Source: Cricetomys ansorgei | Lineage: Eukaryota; Chordata; Mammalia; Rodentia; Nesomyidae | NCBI GenBank assembly: GCA_026225945.1 | Contig: JAMJFZ010003656.1 | Location: 248,001 to 312,000, forward strand | Direction: 5' to 3' | DNA: 64,000 nucleotides | Part shown: piece by piece, positions 55,361 to 64,000 of the stretch | Numbering within the stretch: the stretch's first letter is position 1 | Layout of the letters: the number at the start of each line of letters is the position of its first letter | Program-made: the position numbers and the translations under genes | The notes under the pieces: model-generated | What the model was told of the DNA's origin: nothing | The model's input: only the letters and a program-made list of their open reading frames with translations | Database searches by the model: none

Positions 55361-58300
55361 GCATCTATATTGCCTATATGTATGTATAAAAAGGAGGGGA
55401 AAGCCTCTACATCATCCCTTACTATATTTAATCCATTCATTCGGAGAAAGAATGGAACAAACCCTACAGAATCATTTCAGGCAGCTAACACATGGTTCCT
55501 GAGGAAATGTGACAGTTGAATTAAGGTGGCCCTGGAGCCCTGGATGTGTCCTGTGGGATGCACAAACAAAGAACAGTGTCCCTCCACAGGAAGCTGTGAT
55601 ATAGACAATGGATCCTCCTGCCTGGCTACCTGCATTCAGCTCCAGGAAGTCCCAGAAGGGAAGAAATCTACACTCTCTGAAAAACTCCCTCTTGTCCTCA
55701 CATACTATACCACCAGCCTTCAGCTTGCAGCTCCTGTCTTTCAGCACGTGGAGGTATCCAAAAGAAAAAAGAAGAACTCTCCATCTTTCAAGGACTAGAA
55801 TTTAAACACAAATCAAGACCCAGCATACATCAGCACATGTCTGACAGTGCTTTGCTAAGTCAGATTCCTTGTTCTGATCATAAACTGGTGCCCTAGATGC
55901 AATAACTAAATGACAAATGATGTTTCACATATGTCACAGTGCACACATCCAAATAAGCTCCAAGTTATTTGGTGTTCATTTCAAGAGAAGATGAAGGAGA
56001 CCTTTCTCTCTGGCCTTCATGTCTGGAAACTGTGAGAGGGTGTGCATGCACGACCTTGAGAAAGAGCTGGCTATACTTTGATTCTAAGAGCCATTGCTAG
56101 GTTTTCTTCAGAATAAATGAATTTTGTAACTGAACACATTCTCTTAGTTTCCAGCTAGGAAGCTTAAAGACAAACCAGTCACACACACTTTAAGTAGCCT
56201 CATGAGCCTCATTTCACCTGGCTTTCCTTGGATTTCATCATTGTTCTCTGGTCTTGTTCTATTGTCTTACTAACCAATTTTCCCATTGTTTTAGAATAGG
56301 ACATGGCTTACAGATAGCATTCCTAACACAGTGAAGAGTGAAGGGAAGTGGGCTCAATAAGCAAGATAAAATAAAACATTCTCATCAAAGGTCACCCTGC
56401 AGGTCTACTTAATCACTTGACTAGCACTCCTTCCTTCCCGGTAGCAAAATTCTTTGGAACAAACAGCAGACTTATTCTTTTGCTCCCAAAATACCCAGGA
56501 GCCCTGGCTCTGAGCCAGGATATAAACTGGGCATGGAGAATTCAAAAACGGAAGTCATGAAGCAAGGAGGCCTTTCCCAGATGCAGGGGGCAAGTGACTG
56601 CCTTCCAAACAGTCTCTAAGCCCCACCAATGCACCTTGCTTACTACTGCAGCCTCAGCTGTCACTCCTGTCAACCCTCAGGCATACTGAACTACCTGCCT
56701 CACCCCTCCTAAAGTCATGGTCTTGCCAAAGGCCTTTCTACAGCTCTTTTTCTGTCTGCAAAGCAACTCTCAATTGTCTCTCGACTCTCTTAGATTTTAT
56801 TTCAGGTCTCATTTTAAACGTTACCTCATCCATAGAAAAACTTTATTGTTACCCTATCAAAAACCAGTCCCCCACCTTTCTCCCTGATTAGTGGTTCCTA
56901 TTCTTAACAAATTAGGTGTTGAACTCAGAGTCTTGTACACATTAAGCAAGCTCTTTGTATCTGAGTTATATTCCCTGCTGGTTCATAGTATTTCTCATTA
57001 CTTGAGTATCAGACTACATAATTACTATGGACTTTCTCTAGCTGTTTTCTTTCTTCTGCTAAAATGGAGTACTCAGTAAACATACTGAGTGGATACAGTT
57101 GGGTCAATGCCTCAACAGCAGTGAGATGAACCCTTGGAAGCTGGAGCAGCATTATGACTGATGACCTAGGGAGGGCAGAAAGAATATCAGTTTGAACAGA
57201 GGCAAGCACCATACTGCAGGATGACTCTGATGCACATGGGTCACCCACAGTAACTTATTAGGGAACCAGTAGCCAGCCTTCCCCAGAGGCAGATGCAAAT
57301 GAATCTGAGAGGATACAGGACTGATGAAAACATAGCAAATGTGATCCCCTCAGGGAGTCTAGAGAAAGGAACCAAGGAAGAGTGCTTGGCCATGGACCTG
57401 CCAGCCAGGCCCTGCTTTGAGTGTGAGTGCCATCATGGGTAATGGAGAAAAGCCATCTGGCTAGAGTGGCCAGGCACCAGCTGGGAAGGATTTTAAGAGC
57501 TTCCAGAATAGCACTGATACAGGAGGGGCTGGCTGAAGGCTCTTGAAAAAGATTTGATTCTCACAGGGTCACCCTAGTTATGAACTCATCTCGGGTGCGT
57601 GAGAACTCATGTGGGATTTTTGTAGTTTTGTTCAAAAAGGCCCAGCTAGTGTCATAAAGTGGCTTGTGATCAAGGTCTTTGCTAAGGATACTCCCCCATG
57701 ACCTCACACTTGAGGACACATTCAGAGTCCCATGGCTTTGTAGAGTGTCTGGTTTGTTACTCCCTACCCCCATCTCCATGGAGAAAAGTGATACATAAGA
57801 ACTTTCTCAAGACCAAAGCTGGAGGAATAAAACCACTTGAGCCTAGCTCTACCTGTTCTAAGTCAGATAAGGGTTTGAGCTTAAAATATGGGTGGTCTTG
57901 GGCTTCTTTTCTGTCTTACAGTAACCATGAAGAGAAGGTACTGACAAGCAAGACTCTGTGAAGACATTTCAGTATGGCATGACTGCTAGGATATTAATTA
58001 GTTCCCTATTCATGCAAAGCCTATTGATATCTAAGAAGAAAACAGGTGACCATGACCTCATGATATCAAACAGCTAATCCCCAGCAATGATGTTCTGCCT
58101 CATCACAGGCCCAGAGCAATGGGCCAAGCAATAGTGGACATAGTTCTTTTTATGATATAATAATAGTTCATTAAATGGAAATTAACCTTTTTCCAGAAAC
58201 CTCTAAAACTGAATCAAATTAAACCTTTTCTCTTAAAAAGTTGTTTTCCTCAGAATGTTACTGAACAAAGAAGTAATTAAAACATCATTACACCATACAG

Positions 58301-58682
58301 GACAGTATTAGCCAAAAAGAAGTGGAAATCTTTTAAAATGCACTGTAGTATGCTGAGAAGCAAAACACTTAAGTAATTTAACTTCTGCATACCAGCCCTC
58401 TTTGTTCTTTGTAGACCCATGTATGCAAATTCCTGCACAGAGCCACCATACAAAATGGTGATGATTTTATCTTAGGAGTCCGTTTAATTTCGCTGTTTTC
58501 AGGGTAAGGAAAGGTAAGTTTAGGACCTTCATTACACACCCCCACACACATCATGCTTTTGTAGGAAATGCTTTTGGTTAATTTTTCCAATTTTGTGCTT
58601 GAAGATTTCCTCAAATACCTGACGTGGCAGATAAGCAAACAATACATCACTGTGGGTTCTAAACTGGCAGCTGCCTTTCTTC
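55361..58682. other. Gpr143 intron 8, non-repetitive part
   Basis: 3.3 kb with almost no recognisable repeats, unusual for this window. Overlapping ORFs of about 90 codons on both strands (55,472-55,798) and a 102-codon minus ORF (58,378-58,686) show no domain I recognise. Nothing else is called. Confidence 0.4.
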
Positions 58683-58734
58683 CCATCGCTTTTAATTAAT
58701 TAACTAATTAATTAATTGGACAGGTTCTGTTTTT

Positions 58735-58828
58735 TTTTCTTTTGTATATTTATAGTGATGGGGATGGAATCCAAGGCCTTGTACATGTTGGGCAAGTACT
58801 CTATTACTGAGCCACACTTCTATCCTGA
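58735..58828 (-). mobile_element. ID/B4-like SINE fragment
   Basis: 'ggatggaatccaaggccttgtac', 'gggcaagtactctattactgagcc', reverse strand. Confidence 0.6.
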
Positions 58829-59059
58829 TAACTGTTATTTTTACAGAAATTCTTCCTTTTAGAAAGACTCTCATTTGCTTTCCCTTTCCTCAATTTTTTT
58901 CTCAAATCAGTATTTTCAATGATTACTCTATTAATCAAATAGAATAATAGTATTAACTGTTTTGAATTTGTCCAATAAACTATGAGGGCAGAGTTTATGG
59001 TCCCTGTTACAAACTCATGACATAGCTTCTAACACATGGCCTAGTAGGGTTCTTTACAG

Positions 59060-59282
59060 TCAACAGTAATTAATAAAAAAAAACCCACACGATGAATATT
59101 TCCATATTATAAAATATTCACCATAAAAGAACTGTGTGCTGATATGTGCTACTGGATGAATCTTCAAATTTTTAGGCTAAGAAGTCAGACACAAAAAAGG
59201 ACCAATACTGTACAATGTGATTTATAGGAAATGTATAGAATATTCATACACGTTGAAAAAAATTAGTGGCTGCCAGGAATGG
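59060..59282 (+). mobile_element. Possible ancient L1 3' end fragment
   Basis: 'agaagtcagacacaaaaaagg', 'ctgtacaatgtgatttatagg' and 'ttagtggctgccaggaatgg' resemble an old mammalian L1 3' motif. Borders are uncertain. Confidence 0.4.
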
Positions 59283-59490
59283 AGAGGGCTAAAGATGTAG
59301 CTCACATGTTAATGTGCTTGCTTAGCATGCACAAAGCCCTAGATTGAATCCCAGCACCATGCACATTGGACATATTGGTGCACTCTCATAATCTTAGCAC
59401 TCAGAAGGTGGAGGCAGAATGATCAGGAGTTCAAAGTCAGCATCAGCTACACACTGAGTTTGAAGTCAATTTGTGATACATGAGACACAG
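59283..59490 (+). mobile_element. B4-type SINE (ID-B1 composite)
   Basis: 'gggctaaagatgtagctcacatg' (ID half) and 'cataatcttagcactcagaagg' (B1 half). It is followed by a purine microsatellite. Confidence 0.75.
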
Positions 59491-59605
59491 TCAAGAAAGA
59501 AATAAGGAAAGAAAGAAAGAAAGAGAGAGAAAGAAAGAGATGAAGGAAGGAAGGAAGGAAGGAAGAAAAGAAGATAAGAAAAGGAAAAGGAAAAGGGAAA
59601 AAGAA
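59491..59605. repeat. Purine microsatellite (GAAA/GGAA/GAGA)
   Basis: About 110 bp of mixed purine repeats after the B4 tail. Confidence 0.92.
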
Positions 59606-60374
59606 TGGGGAATGTTCATAACCTCCAAGTAATAAGAACATTCTGAATTTAGATAGTGTCAATGGCTACACAATTTCATGAATATACCAAAATACACTAA
59701 ATCCTTTAAAGGATAACTTATATGGTATTTGGATTATACATCACAGTAGAGTCTCAGAATTTTTTTTCTTTTGCAGGACAATAGAGCATTCCCAGGTCTT
59801 CCCTGATATGCCAGAACCTCTTCCTTTGCTTTGAAAGGAAATGAGATAGGACTTGGTGGTGTGGTTCTGTGTGTAGCAATAATCTGGCATTGGTAATACA
59901 CTGGGTTCTATTCGAAGCACTACACTAAAGGAAAAAAGATCAGCAAAGAAAGGATCCTTAAGACAGCAGCCATTATGAACAGTGGCCCTGTTTATTTTCC
60001 TGTTGGACCTTTGTTCATTTTTAAAGACTGAACGCTTTCAGCCTAAAAGCAACGGTCCTATGCAACAGCTAGCTGGAAGGAATACAAACAAGAAGGGCCT
60101 GGTTAATGCTCTTTGAGATGGGAGAAGTAGGGCTCAGGAGCCAAATGTAGTGAGGTTCATTGTCATTGTAGCATTTTATTATAGTGTCAAAAATGGCTCA
60201 GCCATTTTGAGACATCGGGATAGAAATTGGAAGACATACAACTAATTCTAGATGCAACATTTTTGCCTCCTGTCCTAGGTTGTATCAGTAACTTGGCATG
60301 CTGACAGCAGTCTGAACTTGTGTGCCCCTGTCCATCACGAACTACTGGAGCTACATCTGAAGCCTAAGGGCTGG
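59606..60374. other. Gpr143 intron 8, no feature seen
   Basis: No repeat or long ORF recognised. Confidence 0.35.
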
Positions 60375-60440
60375 GGTATGGCTGGGGTAATAGCCCAGCC
60401 TGGGTGAAACTGTGGGTTTCATTCCACCACTGCTAGAAAA
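60375..60440 (+). mobile_element. ID-like SINE fragment
   Basis: 'ggctggggtaatagcccagcc' and 'gtgggtttcattccaccactgc'. Confidence 0.4.
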
Positions 60441-60757
60441 GAGAAACAAAGTCCCTAAACACATGGTTCCTCTGTCTTGTAGGTACAGCCAGACAGGTTT
60501 CTCTGTTTCCTCTAGAGCTCCCCAGTACAGTCATACAATACTGTCTCAGGGCATCAGGTCACACATTTATCTACATGTTTTCTCAGCCAGACTTGTCCCA
60601 AGAATGAGTCAGCCTTCCTCTATGTATTTGAATAGCAGGAAAGGAAAAGAAGATAGAACTCCTCTAGGAAATTCCACACATCTTTCCTCAAAATACTCCT
60701 CATCCCTCTAATTTGGTATAAAACAAAGTAGTTTGATGGGACTGTGTGTTGCTTTGG

Positions 60758-60760
<3 letters not shown>
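60441..60760. other. Gpr143 intron 8, no feature seen
   Basis: A 99-codon plus ORF begins at 60,412 and ends at 60,711. It overlaps the ID-like fragment and has no recognisable domain. Confidence 0.3.

Positions 60761-60794
<34 letters not shown>
60761..60794. repeat. (TG)n microsatellite
   Basis: About 17 TG units in Gpr143 intron 8. Confidence 0.95.
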
Positions 60795-60795
<1 letters not shown>

Positions 60796-60999
60796 ATGGA
60801 TGTGTATGCATCCCAGACAACATGTTCAAAATGCAAGTTTCTTTAGACACTACGCCAAAAGAGACATTTGTTGATGCATAAATAGTTTCAAATATGATAA
60901 GGAGTTTAGCAGCAAAACTAGCTGTTTCTACCCATTCTCTATGAGCCAGCAGAGAATGGGCAGGACAGTTCTGATATCTCTGAGTGGGATTTTTGTTGT

Positions 61000-61155
61000 T
61001 TAGATTTATTTATTTGTTTGTTTGTTTGTGTTTGTGTATGAGTGCATGTGTCTAGGTGCCCACCCAGACCAGAAGAGGGCATCAGCTCTCCTGGAGCTGT
61101 AGTTACAGGCAACTGTGAGTCACCCAATGTGGGTGCTGGGAACTAAGCCACTGAG
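61000..61155 (-). mobile_element. B2 SINE fragment
   Basis: 'tttatttatttgtttgtttg' tail, 'ccagaagagggcatcagctc' and 'gtagttacaggcaactgtgag', reverse strand. Confidence 0.8.
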
Positions 61156-61204
61156 TGTTTTTAAACCTCTCCCCTTAGACTGCCAGGAAATTATAGCAAC
61201 CAAT

Positions 61205-61318
61205 TATCTGGACATAGTAGTATAGTGGTAATACCACCATTCAGACAGCTGAGGCAGAAGGATTTAATACTAGAGGTTAGCTATTGTTCCATAGTGAACT
61301 CTGTCTTTAAAATAAATG
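61205..61318 (+). mobile_element. Old B1-like SINE
   Basis: 'ggacatagtagtatagtggtaa', 'agctgaggcagaaggatt' and 'gaactctgtctttaaaa'. Confidence 0.5.
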
Positions 61319-61321
61319 AAG

Positions 61322-61545
61322 GCCTAGAGAACTGGCTTAGTGATTAAGAGCACTGGATGTTCTAGAGAAGTTTTGTTCAATTCCCAGCATCCACATTGCA
61401 GCTTACAACCACCTAAAACTCCAGATTCAGGGGCATCTGACCCCACCTTTTGGCTTCCATGGGTACCAGGTACATATGTGGTACACAGATATCCATGCAG
61501 GCATACAACCATAACATAAAATAAAATAGATTTCTAAAAAGGGAC
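61322..61545 (+). mobile_element. B2 SINE
   Basis: 'gaactggcttagtgattaagagcact', 'ccacattgcagcttacaacc' and 'aaataaaatagatttct'. Confidence 0.85.
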
Positions 61546-61684
61546 AAATAAATAAAAATGAAAAGAAGTGGAAGTACAAGAATACAATAGTGTGTAGGTT
61601 TCCATCTGCACCTCCCTGCTTAGTGAAAATTTTCCAGAAGCTCTAGGGTTCTGCAGTTCGCCTCCCATGCCAACAGGGCATTAC

Positions 61685-61922
61685 CTTCAGACAGAATGCT
61701 CAGCACCTCAGCAGAAGTGTGGCGCCCGACACACACCACCTTCCTGGGACTTTCATGGGGCACACAGGAGCCCATGGGGGACTGGTATGTGTCCTCAGCA
61801 GCTGAGGCTGTCATTGCTTCCCACTGAATCACCATCTTGGGAGGGTGGACACCCAGGTTGCATCCTGTCCAGCCATAGAAGGCCAGAGACAAGAGAAGTC
61901 CTTGGGCTGGATTCAGTATTCC
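61685..61922 (-). CDS. Gpr143: Gpr143 exon 8 (TM7 and proximal C-tail)
   Basis: The acceptor is 'tctgccctccctcccag' and the donor is TCTGAAG|GTAATG. The first codons give GILNPAQG, then [13 protein letters not shown], the seventh transmembrane helix of OA1. The proximal cytosolic tail follows. It keeps the IQWE sequence, whose Trp-Glu pair is known in human OA1 as a lysosome/melanosome sorting signal. The exon ends in EVLSILSEG. At 238 nt it is close to the human exon. The tail between QWE and LSEG is diverged from human. The 96-codon plus-strand ORF across it is a shadow. Confidence 0.95.
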
Positions 61923-62056
61923 CTGGGAGGGAGGGCAGAAGGACACATGGAGGTTAAAGGAGCATAGGAAAAATGACAACCTTCGGTCACCATAATGGTA
62001 AGTCCCATCCTGGTATGCCCAGCGGGCTGGTCTTCCTCTGAAACAGCCATGCACAT

Positions 62057-62250
62057 AAAATAAAATAAATAAATATATATATATTTTTTTTGTTTTGTTT
62101 TTTCAAGACAGGGTTTCTCTGTTATAACTCTGGCTGTCCTGGAACTCACTCTGTAGATCAGGCTGGCTTTGAACTCACAGAGATCCACCTGTCTCTGCCT
62201 TCCTAGTGCTGGGATTAAAAGTATTCATCACCACCACCACCACCCAGAAA
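62057..62250 (-). mobile_element. B1 SINE in Gpr143 intron 7
   Basis: 'caagacagggtttctctgttat', 'ctggctgtcctggaactcact' and 'agtgctgggattaaaag'. A well-conserved reverse-strand B1, in the sense orientation of the gene. Confidence 0.92.
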
Positions 62251-62369
62251 ATAAATGTAATTAAAAATAAAATTATAAAAAAGAGTAACAATTTGATACT
62301 GTGAATTAACTTCAAATGCTTCATAGTCTAGGCCACAGTGACTTAACAGATTGCCTTATTTTCATTCAT

Positions 62370-62475
62370 TCTCTCTCTCCCTCCCTCCCTCCCTCATTTT
62401 GCAGTGCTAAAGATCAAACACAGAACCCCTCAAATGCTAGGCTCTGTCACTAGGTCATATCCCAGCTCTAAACCT
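62370..62475 (-). mobile_element. (CTCC)n plus ID-like SINE
   Basis: A CTCC repeat (62,370-62,396) is followed by 'agatcaaacacagaacccctca' and 'ctaggtcatatcccagctc', a reverse-strand tRNA-derived SINE. Confidence 0.5.
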
Positions 62476-62648
62476 GTTCAATAACACAGTGACTGAGCTT
62501 AGCTTGGCATTGCACCAGGGTGATAGAGGCAGTCCAAAAACCTTGTGCTGGTTATATACTTACACATTATATATTGAGTGTGTGTGGGGGGGGATTCATA
62601 TTGATTTTCTCTTTTATGACATGAAAAATTCAATCTAAATTGGCCTAC

Positions 62649-62766
62649 CATAATAAACCATGTGGTCCTGGCTGCATTCTGGATACGTTTCAGAGCGCCT
62701 CCGTGAATATCTGGTTGCATTTCAAGGTAGAACAAAAGACTTTCATTGATGATATTGGACAACCAA
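62649..62766 (-). CDS. Gpr143: Gpr143 exon 7 (TM6 end to TM7 start)
   Basis: The acceptor is 'cattttctttccatcag' and the donor is ATG|GTAGGC. It encodes [17 protein letters not shown], identical to human over this stretch. A diverged extracellular loop follows ([12 protein letters not shown]), then [10 protein letters not shown]. The first base completes the Cys codon begun in exon 6. The length of 118 nt gives the right phase at both ends. This is the strongest identification in the window. Confidence 0.97.
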
Positions 62767-63079
62767 CTGATGGAAAGAAAATGGTCAACATTAAAAAAAT
62801 CACTCAATGAAATTCATAGTGACTCACTATGGTCTATATGTGCTAGTTTTGGGTGGCAACATGATCACTTTTGCGGGAAGAAATTGAGCTGGCACTAACA
62901 CTTTAATTGAAACACAATTCCTTCTCTTGGTCTAACACAAACCTCAAACAGTCCTCCTGATGAAAACACTCCATATCATTCCAATATCATGCAACATTTC
63001 GTATCAATTATTTTGGCTAATCTAGTAATGATACGAAATACCAGGTGTATATGGCTTAAATATTTGAAAACTGAACACA

Positions 63080-63220
63080 AGCCAGGCATGATGGTGCATG
63101 CCTTCAATCTTAGCACCTGAAAGGCATAGGCAGGAGAATCACTGCAAATTCAAAGCCACCTGGGTCTACATAATGTGTTCTGGGTCAGCCAGGGGTATAC
63201 AGTGAAATAAAAATAGAGAG
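63080..63220 (+). mobile_element. B1-like SINE in Gpr143 intron 6
   Basis: 'gccaggcatgatggtgcatgcc', 'ccacctgggtctacataatg' and 'gggtcagccaggggtatac'. Confidence 0.75.
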
Positions 63221-63744
63221 AAAGGAGGAGGAGAGAAAAGAAAAGAAAATCTGGCTGAATCTGCCTTTAAAAAAGAAAAAGAAAACAAAAGCTTGAATAC
63301 TTAACTTCTTACTCTCAGGGTTTGATGCATAATTGTCATAAAGGTTTTACAAAAAATATATGAGTTCTGGACTTGTTGACCTGTATTTTGTTCATTTCTT
63401 TAGGGGATACCCTGCATTGTCTCAAAGATTCCCCTTCCAGATTCTTTTCTTTGGAACTCTCGAGTCACATTTGAAAAAGCAAAAATGCTATGCTGGTCTT
63501 GTTCAGGCAACTGTATGTTGAGATTTCATGGCTGCATTTTCCCTGTCATGTCTAGGGGACACTACCTAACAGCAGACATCCTGGCTATCCATGATGGTTG
63601 TTTCCTGAGTTTACACACATTTTAATGTTAATCATTAAGTGATTTTTTTTACATGTGAAAAAAAAAAGAAAAAAGAAAAATGACAAGTTGGTATTTCCTT
63701 CCCACTAACACTACCAACAACAAAAATACTATAAGAAAGATTAC

Positions 63745-63853
63745 CATGCAATTAACACCAGCATTATTTTGAAAAACCGGGTCTTGATCACTGCTCCCAT
63801 CAGTCTTTCATTCTCTGTGTAAACACCTTTTCTTCCTTTCAGTAAAGAGGCCA
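63745..63853 (-). CDS. Gpr143: Gpr143 exon 6 (third cytosolic loop and TM6)
   Basis: The acceptor is 'cctctacacttctacag' and the donor is GCATG|GTAATC. It encodes [19 protein letters not shown], then [16 protein letters not shown] and the first two bases of a Cys codon. SLLKGR contains the dileucine known in human OA1 as part of a melanosomal sorting signal in the third cytosolic loop. The basic stretch and the following hydrophobic helix correspond to TM6. The 109-nt exon starts with the last two bases of a Val codon, so exon 5 must end in G. Confidence 0.95.
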
Positions 63854-64000
63854 CTGTAGAAGTGTAGAGGAATGTCAGACAACATTCATGACTTACATTC
63901 ACTCAGTATTAGAGAAGAAAATCAAAGCAGATATGAGTCCTTCCACATAGTCAGAAGAGCATGGGGCAAAGCCCATAACTGGCAGTTATCATAGTGTTGC
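63854..64000 (-). other. Gpr143: Gpr143 intron 5, partial
   Basis: Sequence upstream of the exon 6 acceptor. No exon 5 is recognisable before the right edge. Confidence 0.7.

Larger units (their letters stand above)
54345..63853 (-). other. Gpr143: Gpr143 gene, 3' part (exons 6-9 and introns)
   Basis: Gpr143 (OA1) encodes a seven-transmembrane receptor of melanosomes and endolysosomes in pigment cells. Four coding exons were located on the minus strand by their match to the known OA1 protein and by canonical AG/GT borders. Intron 6 is 978 bp, intron 7 is 726 bp and intron 8 is about 6.9 kb. Together they encode the last 185 complete residues plus a stop codon, with no frame break. The 5' exons are outside the window to the right. 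The lower limit is an estimate from the AATAAA at 54,364. In human, Gpr143 is followed head-to-head by SHROOM2 on the 5' side, which would also be off-window. Confidence 0.95.

Noticed and set aside
61667..61957. 96-codon plus-strand ORF
   Set aside because: It lies antisense over Gpr143 exon 8 and is a shadow of that real coding sequence.
1..64000. CRISPR arrays, operons, ribosome binding sites, phage or plasmid genes
   Set aside because: The sequence is clearly mammalian nuclear DNA. The regular repeats present are SINEs, minisatellites and microsatellites.

Overview
This is eukaryotic nuclear DNA from a muroid rodent (mouse, rat, hamster or vole group). It has low CpG, no operons, and dense B1, B2, B3 and ID/B4 SINEs, rodent LINE-1 copies with Lx-like 3' UTRs, MaLR-type LTRs, URR1-like hAT copies and many microsatellites. 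I cannot name the species. The one secure protein-coding gene is Gpr143 (ocular albinism type 1, OA1). Its last four coding exons (6 to 9) lie on the minus strand between 54.6 and 63.9 kb. Because Gpr143 is X-linked in therian mammals, the window is most likely X-chromosomal (inference).

Layout. 1-5.3 kb: stacked LINE-1 pieces, including an ORF1-to-3'UTR deletion form. 5.3-10.4 kb: mostly single-copy sequence with a URR1-like hAT copy and an ID-B1 SINE. 10.4-16.1 kb: a near-full-length but decayed LINE-1. 16.1-21.8 kb: SINEs, a degenerate ~90-bp tandem array, a minus-strand L1 3' UTR and a 7SL RNA pseudogene. 22.7-23.3 kb: the only CpG-island-like segment. It carries an unassigned 89-codon minus-strand ORF and, facing the other way, a Shroom-like PDZ exon that appears broken by a 5-nt deletion. 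24-31 kb: LTR elements, an ancient L1 and a composite LTR-internal-LTR-internal-LTR MaLR provirus. 31.3-32.8 kb: an element containing a 37-bp minisatellite. 33-54 kb: intergenic DNA with scattered LTRs and SINEs, a 94-bp near-identical inverted repeat (36.2/37.1 kb) and a fold-back inside a B1 (50.8 kb). 54.3-64 kb: the 3' part of Gpr143 with its introns.

How it fits together. Reading the minus strand from the right edge, Gpr143 exons 6, 7, 8 and 9 are joined by canonical splice sites, stay in frame and end at a stop codon. An AATAAA lies about 300 nt downstream of the stop. Exons 1-5 must lie beyond the right edge. No other gene can be assigned with confidence. The CpG island at 23 kb is the best candidate for an additional promoter. 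Most long ORFs elsewhere are shadows of repeats.
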